Positions 45,150 to 58,107 of a stretch of DNA of 64,000 nt are shown here, piece after piece. A program made the translations under genes and the position numbers. The notes under the pieces are model-generated. The model saw nothing but the letters and a program-made list of their open reading frames with translations, did no database searches and was not told the DNA's origin. This DNA is from Ixodes scapularis (taxonomy: Eukaryota; Arthropoda; Arachnida; Ixodida; Ixodidae). The stretch spans positions 65,268,488-65,332,487 of the forward strand of contig NW_024609857.1 of NCBI RefSeq assembly GCF_016920785.2, read 5' to 3'. How positions within the stretch are numbered: the stretch's first letter is position 1; each line of letters opens with the position of its first letter.

Positions 45150-45715
45150 TGACTTCGCCGGCACAAGGATTGAATTTAAATAAATTGAATTTATTTCCGC
45201 CACATTGTGCCGAGGACACCGGACAAGCCTCCATGAGGAGACTTGACAGGGTCCGGTGCTTTTATAGGTAGTACGTGACATCGTTTATAAATGAAAGCAA
45301 AAGGAAACAAGAATATTTATATAAACAAAATAAGCATACAGTGATTTTTTTGTTACGCAATGAATATCAACACCATCTGTAATGAATCTGTCTAGACGTT
45401 TAGGCAGGCTATGAATAAGGGATTGTAAAGCATAATTGGTTCGAAAACGAGGAACGTTCCAGAACTTTTTGCGACGGATATTGATGACGGATTCGCGTTT
45501 TGTTAGATTTGATTGAGCCGATTAAAAAGCAATGAACTCTGCAGAGGAGAATAAATACGAAGACAACAAACGATAGTCATACGCACAAGAGACTTTCATA
45601 ATATTATGGTATGAAAACAATGGTTCGGCAAGAGTATCATAAGGAACATTCGCAATAAAACGCAGCATATTTTTTATAGAATCATTAGTCTTTGTTAGAC
45701 CTTTATTAGTCCCCT
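45150..45715 (-). pseudogene. LINE (CR1-like) 3' end
   Basis: On the minus strand it encodes MLRFIANVPYDTLAEPLFSY and then FWNVPRFRTNYALQSLIHSL, the C-terminal part of a non-LTR reverse transcriptase ORF. A few stops interrupt it. A 3' untranslated region with TATAAAAGC and an AATTTATTT-type terminal repeat follows. The VPRxRTNY motif is common in CR1-like LINEs of arachnids, from general knowledge. Confidence 0.65.
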
Positions 45716-45744
45716 AACGACCACAATGACTACCTTACTTCAAC

Positions 45745-46235
45745 AAACTGACTCTTGACTAGGGCTGCTATACTTAAGACAGGGTGACAGTCAATACTCA
45801 GCATCTCTCGGAGCGTCGCGCATTCACTTCTATGACTCTTTTTCCATTTGAGTCACGGGTTTCTTCATAAATGGAGTATCCTCACAACTCTTCTAAGAGT
45901 GCCGCGGGGTTACCAGGAAGGAGTCCTGTGACTCTCTTTCTTCGTTAGATAAGAGTTGTTAAAGAGTTACTGTTGACTAGTCCCCTGGAGTCGCCCATGG
46001 CATACACTACCATGACTCCGGTGTGATGAGAGTCGCAGAACTCTCTTTAAATAACAGCAAAAAGACTGTACAAACTGAAGTCCGGGAAGAGTCAAATGTG
46101 TGGCGCTCAGATATCCCCCCGAAGGGAGTCCTGGGGTCTTTCTTTAAAAAAAGATTGAAATGACTCTAGAAACTGGAGTCGTAGAGGAGTCAATTCTATA
46201 GCGCGCAGATACCCCCAAAAAGAATCGTAAAGACG
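45745..46235. repeat. GACTC/GAGTC-dense block
   Basis: The 5-mer GACTC or its complement occurs about 14 times in under 500 bases, roughly 15 times the random expectation, on both strands. It is probably a degenerate palindromic repeat. No coding region. Confidence 0.5.
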
Positions 46236-46247
46236 TTTTTTTTTTTT

Positions 46248-46862
46248 CTTTTTTAAAGTGCAGCTTTTAGGCGCTAGTGTCTGGCTTGAGCAACGTCGCC
46301 GTCGCCGCCGCCGTCGGCGTCAGCGCAACCGCGCGGTGCGTTATGAGTAAAGTTTCCCGCTAACAGCGGAAAATTTTTGCCGCTAAATATGGCGGAAAAT
46401 TTTCCCGTCTAATTTCAGCGGAAAAATTTCCCCGCTAAAATTTAGCAGAAAAAAATTCCCCGCTAAATTTAGCAGAAAAATTTCCCCGCCAAATTTAGCG
46501 GAAAATATTCCCCGCTAAATTTAGCGGAAAAATTTCCCCACTAAATTTAGTGAAAACATTCCCCGCTAAGTTTAGTGGGAAAATTTTGCCCGCTAAATTT
46601 AGGAGAAAAAATTCCCGCTTGGCGGAAAACATTGTCCGCTAAATTTAGCGGAAAGATTTCCCCTCTAAGTTTAGCGGAAAAACTTCTCCGCTAACTGTAG
46701 CGAAAAATTTTTTTTGCTAAATTTCGCAGGAAATACTTCCCCTAAATGGGAGGAAAGGAGGAGGGGCATAGCCTTTTCTCCGTACGTTCCCCCTCCCCCT
46801 CAAGAGCTGCGCTCTATTTTGGCGTTACAGGGGATTGTAAACGGCTTTCATTTTTTTTAAGT
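46248..46862 (+). mobile_element. palindrome-minisatellite element, copy D
   Basis: The head is GTGCAGCTTTTAGGCGC, then GGCTTGAGCAACGTCGCC. Next comes an array of about 17 units of CCGCTAAATTTAGCGGAAAA type, then CAAGAGCTGCGCTCT. The tail is GGCGTTACAGGGGATTGTAA and ACGGCTTTCATTTTTT. Head and tail match copy C. The units are 16-bp palindromes in an A/T spacer. Confidence 0.8.
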
Positions 46863-48018
<1,156 letters not shown>

Positions 48019-48309
48019 CAGATCCTGTAATCACCCTCTGTCTTGGTCAGCATCGTTTCAGCAGTTTCTCGCCACGGCCTCAGCAAGGAACTCCTGTTAC
48101 GATATAAATATACATATACAAGAACAAGAACATCATCAAGTCGCCGATCACGACCTCAAGTCGTCCACGTCGTTCCCCTTAAGCCGTACTAAGCTCGATA
48201 AGACTGTAAGCTGTGATCCCGTGCACCTCTTGATAGGACTGTGTTTTACCAGCCTCAGTATTTTCTCATTGTTTCGTTTGTTTTGCTTTGTTTTGTTTCC
48301 CTGCACGTT

Positions 48310-49180
48310 GCATGGAGACGATGCGCACCATTTATCAACAAGATAACTCCGACGACGACGTCCATGAAGGCGACGCCCCAGAAAACACCTGAGGATGACT
48401 CCAACTGTGATATCAACGACGACCTAAACTAAGGCCTCGAAACCGAACCGGACTATGAACTGAACAGGTCCCGTGGCTACGATCTCAACGATAACATGAT
48501 GACGACTTAGGCGACTACTCAGACGATGAAACGGACAACGACTCCAAAGACAGACCCCGGCTACGACGTCAACAACCAACCCGACTACGGCCTAGACGAC
48601 AAACATTGTCTTTGACTTTGACGACGAGACTGACGACGACACTGACGATGGAACAGGCGACGACTCCAACGACGATTCCGACTACGACTTCAACAACAAC
48701 CCTGACGACAACTTCGACGGCAACTTAGGAACGACCCGAACAATGACTTTAACGACAACACCAACTACAATCTTGACGAAGACCTTGATGACGAACCCGA
48801 TGACGATACCGACGATGAGTGTGATATCGACTACAAAGACGAACAGGACGACGACGCTCGGTTCGTCACTCAACGAGCGGAGGAAGTCCGCCGGCTCGGC
48901 CGCGTTTTGGTTCAAGCCGCACAACTTGCTGACGATGGCCTGTACAATCTTTGTCGCCACGACGCCCAGTTCCAGCCCGTATCGAACTGAACACCAATTC
49001 ATCGTTGCTGCAAGGAACTGTTCAAATGGTGCTTCGGCCTCCAGGTAATTCGGAAACCTGAGGGACTTACTGCAGGCCATTGCCCGACGGAACATAAACA
49101 TTGTCGCGGTGCCCTTAGAGACTCGAAGGTCATTCAAGTCGTCCTTTCGTCATCGTCAAAGTGTTACTTTATGTTTCTCG
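48310..49180 (+). pseudogene. Gypsy integrase C-terminus relic with Asp/Asn-rich expansion
   Basis: At about 48856-48987 the frame reads VTQRAEEVRRLGRVLVQ and LYNLCRHDAQFQP. It aligns with VAQRAEEVRQLARLRIQ and RRYNLRRRDVHFQP of the intact Gypsy integrase. The GPY/F-like FGLQVIRK and KVIQVV follow. Upstream, about 450 bases consist of GAC/GAT/AAC codons, as if the acidic linker before this segment had expanded. A GCATGGAGACGATGC word at about 48310 resembles the region before the Gypsy polypurine tract. Confidence 0.6.
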
Positions 49181-49199
49181 GTACAAGATCGTCGAATTA

Positions 49200-51375
49200 A
49201 ACATTAATTTTGAGCTTTATTAATGAAGATAATGTTTTTATGCGTGATAATATGAATTAACCTTTCAATCAATCTTTATTTGCATAAGAAGTCAAGTGGT
49301 GATTTGTTCGATCAAGTATCTTCGCTGTCCATATGAGTCGGATGCGCGCATCTTTGATTTCAAAATTAAGCAGTCCTATAGTGTTGAGCGTGGAATCGAC
49401 GCTCGGGTGACAAAGACAGTTCGCGCTTGGCGGCCGCAGCGCACTGCATCTTTTATTCTGCGGATATCTGCCATAGCAAAGTTGCCCAGTCAATTGCAAA
49501 GCATTACAACACTTCAAGAGGCCAGTGGATGCGGAAAGCATGACAAAAGTCCCATGTAATTTCGGAACACACGAAACATAGCTGGGATGTTGCCCTTTAA
49601 AAACCTGCAAACAAAACCCAAACCAAAAGTGATCTCGGCTCCCTGTTATGGCGGCAGGAAGTGCCCCGAATAAAATGCATAGGTGTTTCTTGCTTCTGAC
49701 TGGGGGGACAAAGTACTCGCTCTTAGTTGTTGAACAGAGGCTGCTGTCCGCGAGTCGATGTTTCTTACTAGTGTGGACGTGTGTAGTTCACTCGCGTACT
49801 CAACAAGTCTGGCTTCCTGATCAACTTCTAGTTCCACTGTTATGAATTTGCAATGCCGGACTACGTCAAGTCCCCCGAATGGCGGCGGGGCATTTTACGA
49901 ACTTACTGAGGAACGCATTATGAGCCGAGCATGCCCTCAAACTAAAGCACGTCCTCAAATATTTCAGCACGCTTTATTTTGCATATCCCTAACTATTTCA
50001 GAGTAAACTTCAATCGCAGCAGCTAAGGCGCTTCTTGAAGGCCACATATATATTTAAAAAATGTGATTTTCAGAGAAGTAATACAAAATAGAGTACCCCT
50101 TTCTGACATTTTATCTTATATTACCAGCTTGCAAAACTTGCCAAGTACCATAGAACGTAATTCAATAACTTTCTTAAAATATTTGTTCTCTACTCAAGAC
50201 AGTTCGTACTAAACGTAACTTGAATACTTCTCTAAATACATTTCAAATGGGTATTTAGTACCTTATGTTAAACACTTTTGTTGAGTATTTGGCGCAACAC
50301 TGGTTGTTTGTGCAGCGCATCCGAACCAACTCAAAGCTCACCGCAACCAAGCATAGCAAATCATAACGCGCACACAATATACACCCGACACGTGCTGTGC
50401 AATGGTTTATCAGAATGGTAAGGTAAGATCAAAGTTTTTTTTTTTCACGGACGAGCCGAGTGAAGGCGTTTGTTGAACTACGGAGACCACAGCTGCCGTG
50501 ATGACGCAGCGCTGACGGCAGTGTTGGCCCGCCGAGCCTCCTCTTTAGGCACATTCGCCCTTCATTCTTTATCCAGACCGAGGCATTTATTCCAGGCTAC
50601 ATGAACAGCTGCCGCTTGTTGAAAGGTTCATGATGGCATAAAGTGTGAACGTTCGACGGGTCATTATAATGTTAGAAGGATGACTAAACCCGAGCATGGA
50701 ATCGCCGGATAATCACGGCGTTTTGCGGAAGGGAGGGGCACCGTAGTTGGTCACCGCCTGGTCGGGCATGGAGCGTCGTTCTCATCCTGACTGAGCTTAA
50801 TTTTTTTTTCTTTTCACATTGGGGAGACTATAGCAAAATCGACGGCTCCTAGCGACTAAAAAATAAACCTGTGGCGGCAGGTTTACTCGCCAGCAGTCTC
50901 AAACGACTCTGAGATTCACAGCGCCTGGCGGTATAAAAACAAAGTTGCGAAAATAGGCTCAAGATCATGTGGTGAAAGTCGCCAATAGTTTCTTCCGGGT
51001 TGCAGATGACACCGTAAGGGAAAGGGATGGCCGGTTTAACTTGAAGTTTCCAATCCTTCCTTGACCCAAAGTGGCAAGGTTCCCCTGTCCGAACCACGAC
51101 AGGCTGATCCGAAAGATATTTATTTTGGAAAGCGCTCGATAAACACACGTTTTATTAGGCACATGCGCGATCTGTCCCGAACGTTAAAGGACAGAAAATG
51201 CGGGGGCATTTACTCTATCGCGTAACCTGTGTCACAGCGGCAGCAGCGCACCGTAACTGAAAGCCGCGTCCTTCAAACCCGCTACGGACTTTCCGAGGTC
51301 TATACCTATACGCCGTGCAAGTTCGTCTGTCCGACCCGAACCCCATGTCTACCCTCGAAATGCGCCCACATGGTT
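49200..51375. other. no gene recognised
   Basis: Several short ORFs on both strands without domains. A TTTAAAGGGCAACA-like word (complement, about 49590-49602) resembles one end of the TTAA-type elements, but no partner end was found. Confidence 0.35.
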
Positions 51376-51383
51376 GTTCCCCC

Positions 51384-52567
51384 CATAGAGTTATTATAAT
51401 GTATGCTAGAGGTTCAACTGGCGCTAGTGTCTATGCGACTTCCGGGAGGCAAATTGCAGCAGACAGCAACCAGTCTACTTTTGCGGTGCTCCTGTACATT
51501 CCAATGTTAAAACGCGCGTGAAATTTGTCTCTTCGCCGGAAAATAACATGAATAACTTTTATTATTTCGGTTGTACCGTATAGTATGTACATTTATTGAT
51601 ATTGTAAAAGTGTAATTGCTTTAATTACAGCATTTGTCTTTACCACTGAACGATGTTAAGCTTCGCTATATTTCAGGCCCAAACATATGTTCCATGGCAG
51701 GTATGTAAAAACAAGCGACGATTCTAAGCAAACTAACGATCGAAAAAAAATGTAGAGTGTGTTCAAGGATCGCTAGCATTGCAAAGGCGCTTCTATATTG
51801 CTAATATGCCCGTCCTGTCACTATGAAAATGACTCTGTCGTGCATCTTTACGACGGTTAAAAAACATTCGAATGTAAGACATAAAGTACGTGGATTACGA
51901 AAGGTGTGCCTTTTTATTATTTCCTATGTCGGACAGTATTTATCGGGCACCTGTTTTCTGACTTCTCACTATTTGCGAAGATTTGGAGCGTGCGGTTGAC
52001 GATTTGAATCCAGAACATTCATCTTTGCACATATTCATGAGCAGAAAGATTAAAGCAGTACTTATTTATAGAAAATCGGACTATATTACGTGGCTTTCAA
52101 TTTATTTTGATCGCCCGCATGCACAAGGAGTTACTTATCCAGTGCTACTGCGTAGTTTTTGCCGTCTTTCTTGGTTTTCCACATGTCCTTCGTTCGTTTG
52201 ACACGTATATATCCCCTATGGTGGAAAGCGCCGATGCCGTGTTCGCGCTAACAGTGTCCGACAGTGCACATAAATACATGTACGAAGCGGTTTTAGCACC
52301 GTTTTTCATGCCATGAATTTCAAATAAAAACGCCGTAATTGACCAATTATTTCGTCTGCGTGACTGAGAAATATTCCAGCGTTCCAGTACGGTACGAAAT
52401 ATTCCTGATATTTGCTCTTATAATCGAGCGCAGCGAGAAAATGCACTCGTTTTTCCTATAGAATAGCATTACCGTAAGTCAATTTCCGACTGGTTGCTGT
52501 AAGCTTCAATTTGCAGCAGCACACTAGCGCCACTTGAACCTCTAGCGTGCATTATAATAACTCTATG
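51384..52567. mobile_element. TIR element, CATAGAGTTATTATAATG family, copy 1
   Basis: 1184 bp. The ends are CATAGAGTTATTATAATG and its exact complement, followed inward by GCTAGAGGTTCAACTGGCGC and its close mirror. The 8-bp duplication GTTCCCCC lies at 51376-51383 and 52568-52575. No transposase is seen. Its interior is similar along its length to copy 2 at 53029. Confidence 0.85.
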
Positions 52568-52693
52568 GTTCCCCCTCAACAGCGAGCGCCGGAGGAGGAG
52601 AGGAGTTGCCGGTCTCGGATGGTAGTGCGCATGCGCTGGCACAATGGGGTGGTTGCAGTGGGGGCGGCGGTGGGTGGAGCAGCGAGTCCCAGG

Positions 52694-55147
52694 CAGTGTT
52701 GCCACAGCCTACTAAGGAATAGTAGTAGACATGTCTGCTTAAAAAAATCAGCAGAAATTAGTAAATTTTTGCTTAATCTTTGACAGCCTCGTAATTATAC
52801 AATATTTAATTTGTAACATATTTATTACATCGATTATGAATATAGCAAACGTAATAAACATTCACGGATGGCCACTAACGGTATGTATCAATAGATAAAT
52901 ACGTCTGAACCGTTCTACTTGTGGTGGTGGCTAGCGCCACTTATCAATGAAAAGCGATATAGCGTTTCACATTGGATGCAAAAACAGCGGCATCAAGCAA
53001 TCAGCTGTCGTGCAGGTAGTGTAGCAACCATAAAGTTATTATAATGTAGACTACTTTTGGCTGCGCTCCTGCGCATTCCTATGGGAAAACGCGCGTGCAT
53101 TTTGTCTCTTTAACGCAAAATAACATAAATAACTTTTCTTATTTTTGTCGTACCGAATAGCATATACCTTTAGTTACCTTTCTCATTACCACTGAACGAT
53201 GTTAAACTTCGGTATATTCAGGCCCAAACCTCTGTTTTATGGCAGGTACGGTATGTAAAAACGAACGACGACACTTGGCAAAATAACAATGGAAAGAAAT
53301 GTAGAGTGTGTTCAAGGTTCCCTAGCATTCCGGTGATGCTTATGTATTGCTAATATTCCCGTCCTGCCACTATATGAAAATGACTCAGCCGTGCATCTTT
53401 ACGAGTGGTTAAAAAAAAAAAAAACACACATTCGATACATAAAGAATAAAGTAATTGGGCTATGAAAGGCGTGTCTTTTTATTATTTTCAATGTCGGGCA
53501 GCCTTTATCGGGCACCTGTTTTCTGGCTTCTCCTTATTTTAAAAGATTTCGAGCGTGCGGGTGATGTTTTGAACGCCAAACCAAGCATCTTCGCACACAT
53601 TCGTGAGCAGCCAGTATGTATTTATTGGAAATTGAACTATATTACATGGCTTTAAATTTATTTAGATTGTCTGCATCCCCAAAGAGTTACTTTTGAAGTG
53701 TTACTGAGTAGTTCTTGCCGTGCATCTTGGTTTACCACATGTCCTTCGTTCGTTTGGCACGTGTATCCTCCATGCTGAAAGGCGCCAACGTCCTGTTCGC
53801 GCTAAGTGTCCGACAGCGCACATAAATACACGTACGAAGCCGTTTTAGCACCGTTTTTCATGCCACACATTTCAAATAAAAACGCCGTAACTTATTGATT
53901 ATTTCGTCTACGTCACTGAGTAATGTTCCAACCTACTTAGTACGTAGGAATTATTCGTGATATTTGCTCTTATAATCAGGCGCTGGGAGAAAATGTACTA
54001 CTAATTTCTTTCCTGCCTGTAGTCAATTTTCGACTGGTCGCTGTCTGTTTCAATTTGCCGCAGCACACTAGCGCCAGTTGAACTTCTAGCGTACATTATA
54101 ATAGCTTGATGCTTGGAACCATTCAGCCCGTGCCAACTATTTAACGCAGCTCGTTCATTTATTCTAATTATTATGTTGGTATTATAGTTAAAAGAAGTTT
54201 CATGCAAAAGGGGGGAAATTAATCGGGCACAAGAAATGTTTCAACCGCCCCCATAAGAGACGCCTGTCGGTAACTACAGTGAGCAGAGTCTGTTGAAAGT
54301 TACGTTTTTATTCAATAATATTTATCTTGATACCCGATACTTGATACTACTATGTACGAAAAAGATGCAAGTTACAATAGAAACAACTGGCAACTGCAAA
54401 ATGAAATCCCCTAGGCAGGAACCTTGATTACTAGAGACGCTAAAATATTAAGGAGCAAATAAATAGTAACTGGCAAAACTAAAGCTTTAGGAAGAAACCT
54501 TAAATATACATCAAAACTAAGATGTTTAAGACATCCCTGCATTACAACGAGTAATTTTGAACAAAAGTTTTCATTTTGGGTAGGGTTTTTAGACCGCTTG
54601 CTTCGGAAGATGCAGCGCACGTGTGAACTGTAAACCGCAGGGTTCACGAAACGAGGATAGCTGTTGAACTAATCAGGCGTGGTGTATTTCAAACAAAACA
54701 ACCGTCGGATGAGATGAGGACATGCAGAAAGTACTCAGGAGTCTGCTCAAACTTGCCTCGCTTCTACTGGACGATGGTCATGTTCGAAATTCCCTCAAAT
54801 GTCTTCTAGAGTTCTGTAACCTGTCGTTCGAAAACCTGCTCGCATTTAGATTTTTTCTTTTATGATTATTTTGGACATTTCTAGCATTCGAGCATACCCA
54901 AGTAAATTTCAGCTAGAGGACACAATTAAGCTGCTTTTTTAAATTTGGATCCAGCGTCGTCTACCAAATAAGGTAGTAATATATTAAATATAGTGTACTA
55001 TTAATATCCATAGGAACAATAGTGGTAGATTTTGTTTATAGGTATGAAAAAAAGCAGAACTCACTAGTAGTGCCATTGAATCACACAATAGCTGAAAAAA
55101 AAAAGATCAGTAGATATGCTGATAAATAAGCAGCAGTGGAAACACTG
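52694..55147. mobile_element. hAT-like element, CAGTGTTGCCAC ends
   Basis: 2454 bp. The left end is CAGTGTTGCCACAG and the right end GTGGAAACACTG. The 8-bp duplication GTCCCAGG lies at 52686-52693 and 55148-55155. Near both ends lie words around GCTTA...ATCAGCA and their mirror. It hosts copy 2 of the CATAGAG family. No transposase is recognised in the remaining 1.4 kb. Confidence 0.85.
53029..54111. mobile_element. CATAGAG family element, copy 2, nested
   Basis: It matches copy 1 over most of its length, for example GAACGATGTTAA, CAGGCCCAAAC and GCACATAAATACA. About 80 bp are deleted just inside the left end, removing most of that terminal repeat. The flanks GTAGCAAC and CTTGGAAC agree at five of eight bases, so the duplication is eroded. 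It lies inside the hAT-like element at 52694-55147. Confidence 0.7.
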
Positions 55148-55548
55148 GTCCCAGGTGCGGCGATTGTGAGCGATCATATGACTGATGACGTAGCCGATGC
55201 CGTCATCAGGTGTCTTCGCGGCGGACGACCATGGGGAGCTTACAAATAACAGCTGCCTGTGTAATGTAACAAAACGTGGCAGTTTGATATTTTAGCCCCA
55301 GGCTCCGGGGAAAAAAGACCAGCCGTTGGAAGGCCAAAAAAACAACAACAACAACTAAAAAAACATGCTTGTGAAGGCTGATTTACACTGTTGCAACCGA
55401 CTATGATAGAGTCCGACAGAACCGGTTTTTCAGCCTCATACGACTGCGCCGCGCAGCAGCATTGGCGGTTGTAAGCGTCTTAAAACCCCGTTGCCATAGC
55501 AACCCGTAAAAGGATTAACGTCGCAAGGCGTTGCAATCGCACTCGGTC

Positions 55549-56310
55549 CAGAGCCGTGTATTGGGAGAGTTTGGCCATTAGGCGGAGCAAAGGCCGCCGC
55601 CAGCGCCGATTATTCCCCCCGCGCTTAGAGCGTAAACTAAATTTGTGACACAGCGTCGACCAATCAGGAGACCGCAACGTCAAAATATTGCAAACGACAT
55701 TCAAAGCGTGAAACAGAGGCGTTCAATCTCGGCCTCTCTGCTCCATCTGACAAATGTCGGCAGTGAAGACAAAGGTACAGGCACGTGAACCTAGCTCAGC
55801 AGAACGCTTTTGTTTGTACGAGAACTCGTGCATAGGTGCCACTTTCCAAAGCCACGCGCTCGTGCCCATGCCTTTCTCTGCACTGCTGATGTTGGCTTGT
55901 TAGAACAGCGTCCTGTGACTGGCGGAAAGAAAACAGTGCAATGGGTAGGGCGCGCGAGCGTCTGGAGACGCGGAGTCCCGCTCGGCTCGCGTGCGCTGGC
56001 TTTGGCAGTGCTTTCTTTCACCGTCTCAGCTGAGACGCAGTTTGTAGCAAGTTGGCCCTGGTTTGGAGCGTACGTTCGTTTATTCTACACTTGAATATTG
56101 GCGTGACGAAAACCTCGCACGCACAAAGTTTTCAGTCACTAAGAGTTACACCTCTTAACTCTAGCGACGCTAAAACGACTTGAATTAGTCGTGTCACAAA
56201 TTTAGAGCTTACGACCACCGCTAGGGGCTGTTTCGCGGCCTGTGGTTGGTCCCGAGATGCTCGCCTATTCAAACCAATGTATGGCCAAACTCTCTCGATA
56301 AACGGCTCTG
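55549..56310. mobile_element. hAT-like element, CAGAGCCGT family, copy 2
   Basis: 762 bp. The left end is CAGAGCCGTGTATTGGGAG, and the right end AACTCTCTCGATAAACGGC is followed by TCTG. The 8-bp duplication ACTCGGTC lies at 55541-55548 and 56311-56318. The terminal repeat matches the element at 40463-41107, while the interior differs. It is non-coding. Confidence 0.88.
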
Positions 56311-56417
56311 ACTCGGTCCGACTCAAGTGTGTGAGTCGCCCTTAGGGCTCTTGAGAATAATAGGCGCTATAAAAAAAGAACAAAAAAAAATAAAAAAACA
56401 ACAGCCGCTTGCGTTAA

Positions 56418-56924
56418 AGGGATTATGAAATTATTTTTCAACTTTTTCCTCCTCACTTTTATTCTTTCAACTCAAAAGCAAAATGAGAAATCATGTTGTC
56501 GTGACGTGCTTTGGCACAGGAGGCGATGACTACAAGCTTCCACCGCGCTTTTTAAGCACACCATAGAACTCGTCATTCTCAAGTGATAAGTGCCCTAAGG
56601 GCACTCATTGGCCACGAACGCGAATTTAGATATTTGTCGACGGATTGATTGTTGACGAGCGCATACGTCCGACTTATGCAGTTCTCATTTCCAGTGCGTG
56701 AGCTGGGTTGAGCTAACGTGCTTGGGCACCGCGGAAGAATCACAGTGAAAGGGCAGAGAACTTTCGAGGAAGAGAGGTACGAAATAGTCTGCTATATTTT
56801 CCCATTTTCGTATCAAAACAGAGGCTTTCTACGCTGGTGTACTTGTTTTATTTTGGCGCAGTAAACGATATGCGATTAACGAAATTCCTAATTTATCCCA
56901 GCCGAAAATTCATTTCATGGTCCC
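56418..56924. mobile_element. TTAA-flanked element (Kolobok-like), non-coding
   Basis: 507 bp. TTAA lies at 56414-56417 and 56925-56928. The ends AGGGATTATGAAAT and ATTTCATGGTCCCT are imperfect complements. It has the same AGGG start and TTAA target as the element at 2218-3587, but no ORF. Confidence 0.65.
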
Positions 56925-58107
56925 TTTAAGTCCTTACTTCAATATTTTAACAAAGAATAAATGAACAAGCCAGATTTAATGGGAAAGTATAACGCTCGAC
57001 TGTGTCGAAAAGGCATTACACGGAGGCCAAAGCAACATAAATAATAAAAAGCCCATTGAAGACAATGCCTATGTTTCTGAACTTGTAACGCAACTCATAC
57101 GACTGCCGCCAGAGGATGTGAAGGCGTACGGAAGCCGCTGACGAGGAGCCAGCGGGTCATCGGACGAGCAGAGCAGAGCAAATATATTGTCGAACAATAC
57201 TGAATTGTCACGTATCGGGTGATAAAGTTTATTAGAACTGGAACCTGGTAGAATTTTATATCATCTCGTTTGATTAGAATATTTTGTCCTCCGACAGCTT
57301 ATAACATAAACAACAACAAAAAAAAAAAACACAATAATAATAAATTAATGCCGGCTGGATAAGGATACGCTGGAATCTCCGGCATATTTTTGGATCCACC
57401 GTAACCAGGGTAGTGTTTGACTGTATCCGGCCCCATTCGAAGTCGGGTGCCTCAGATTGAAGTCGGAGCCACCTGACTTACACTGGAAAAGACCGAGTCT
57501 GACCTTGATGTCACATTTTCATACGGGGCAGCCTCTCCTGCAGATCTGAAGCCTGGTTCAGACATTTGCGTTGGTTGCGTAAAGAGAGACCGAATCGACA
57601 GCAACAATAGGTCACCGCGGACAAGTGTTTGTTGTACACAACATGACAAGCGATGAAAGAAGAAGCTTTGTGAAGTGACCATGAGCAACGGATCATTTGG
57701 TGTCCGGGTTGCTCAAGTGGTTAGGTTGCTGTGGATACAACCGGCATGTGAGCCAGGCTTTCTAAACAAATAAAAAAAAAAAAAAAAAACGCGCCTTTTT
57801 TTAACGACGCAGTATGAGCTCGGACATCGAAATCGAGACCAGTTTTTTAGCGGAATATACCGATTATAATTCCAATACTCAGTACCCAGCTTTTTTTGCA
57901 CTGCTAAGAGAAACGTTCATTGTGCAACATAAAGGTTTTGAATGATGGAGCGCCATTCGGTTGGAACCCTAGCTCATTGCCTATATGCTTTGCTTACAGA
58001 CAATGAAGACAGTACGGAGCTGGACAAAGCAACTGACTGACCAATATGTGGTACCAACAAGTTCATCTAAAACATGACAGGTTTCAGCAGGCAATTGTTA
58101 TCTAGAC
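56925..58107. other. no gene recognised
   Basis: AT-rich with A runs near 57320 and 57773. A tRNA A-box-like word (TTGCTCAAGTGG) lies at about 57710 but has no B box. Nothing else is supportable. Confidence 0.35.

Noticed and set aside
48480..48850. Asp/Asn-rich open frames as an acidic protein gene
   Set aside because: Frames shift repeatedly and lead into a clear Gypsy integrase relic.
57700..57760. Possible tRNA gene (TTGCTCAAGTGG word)
   Set aside because: Only an A-box-like word; no B box and no cloverleaf.
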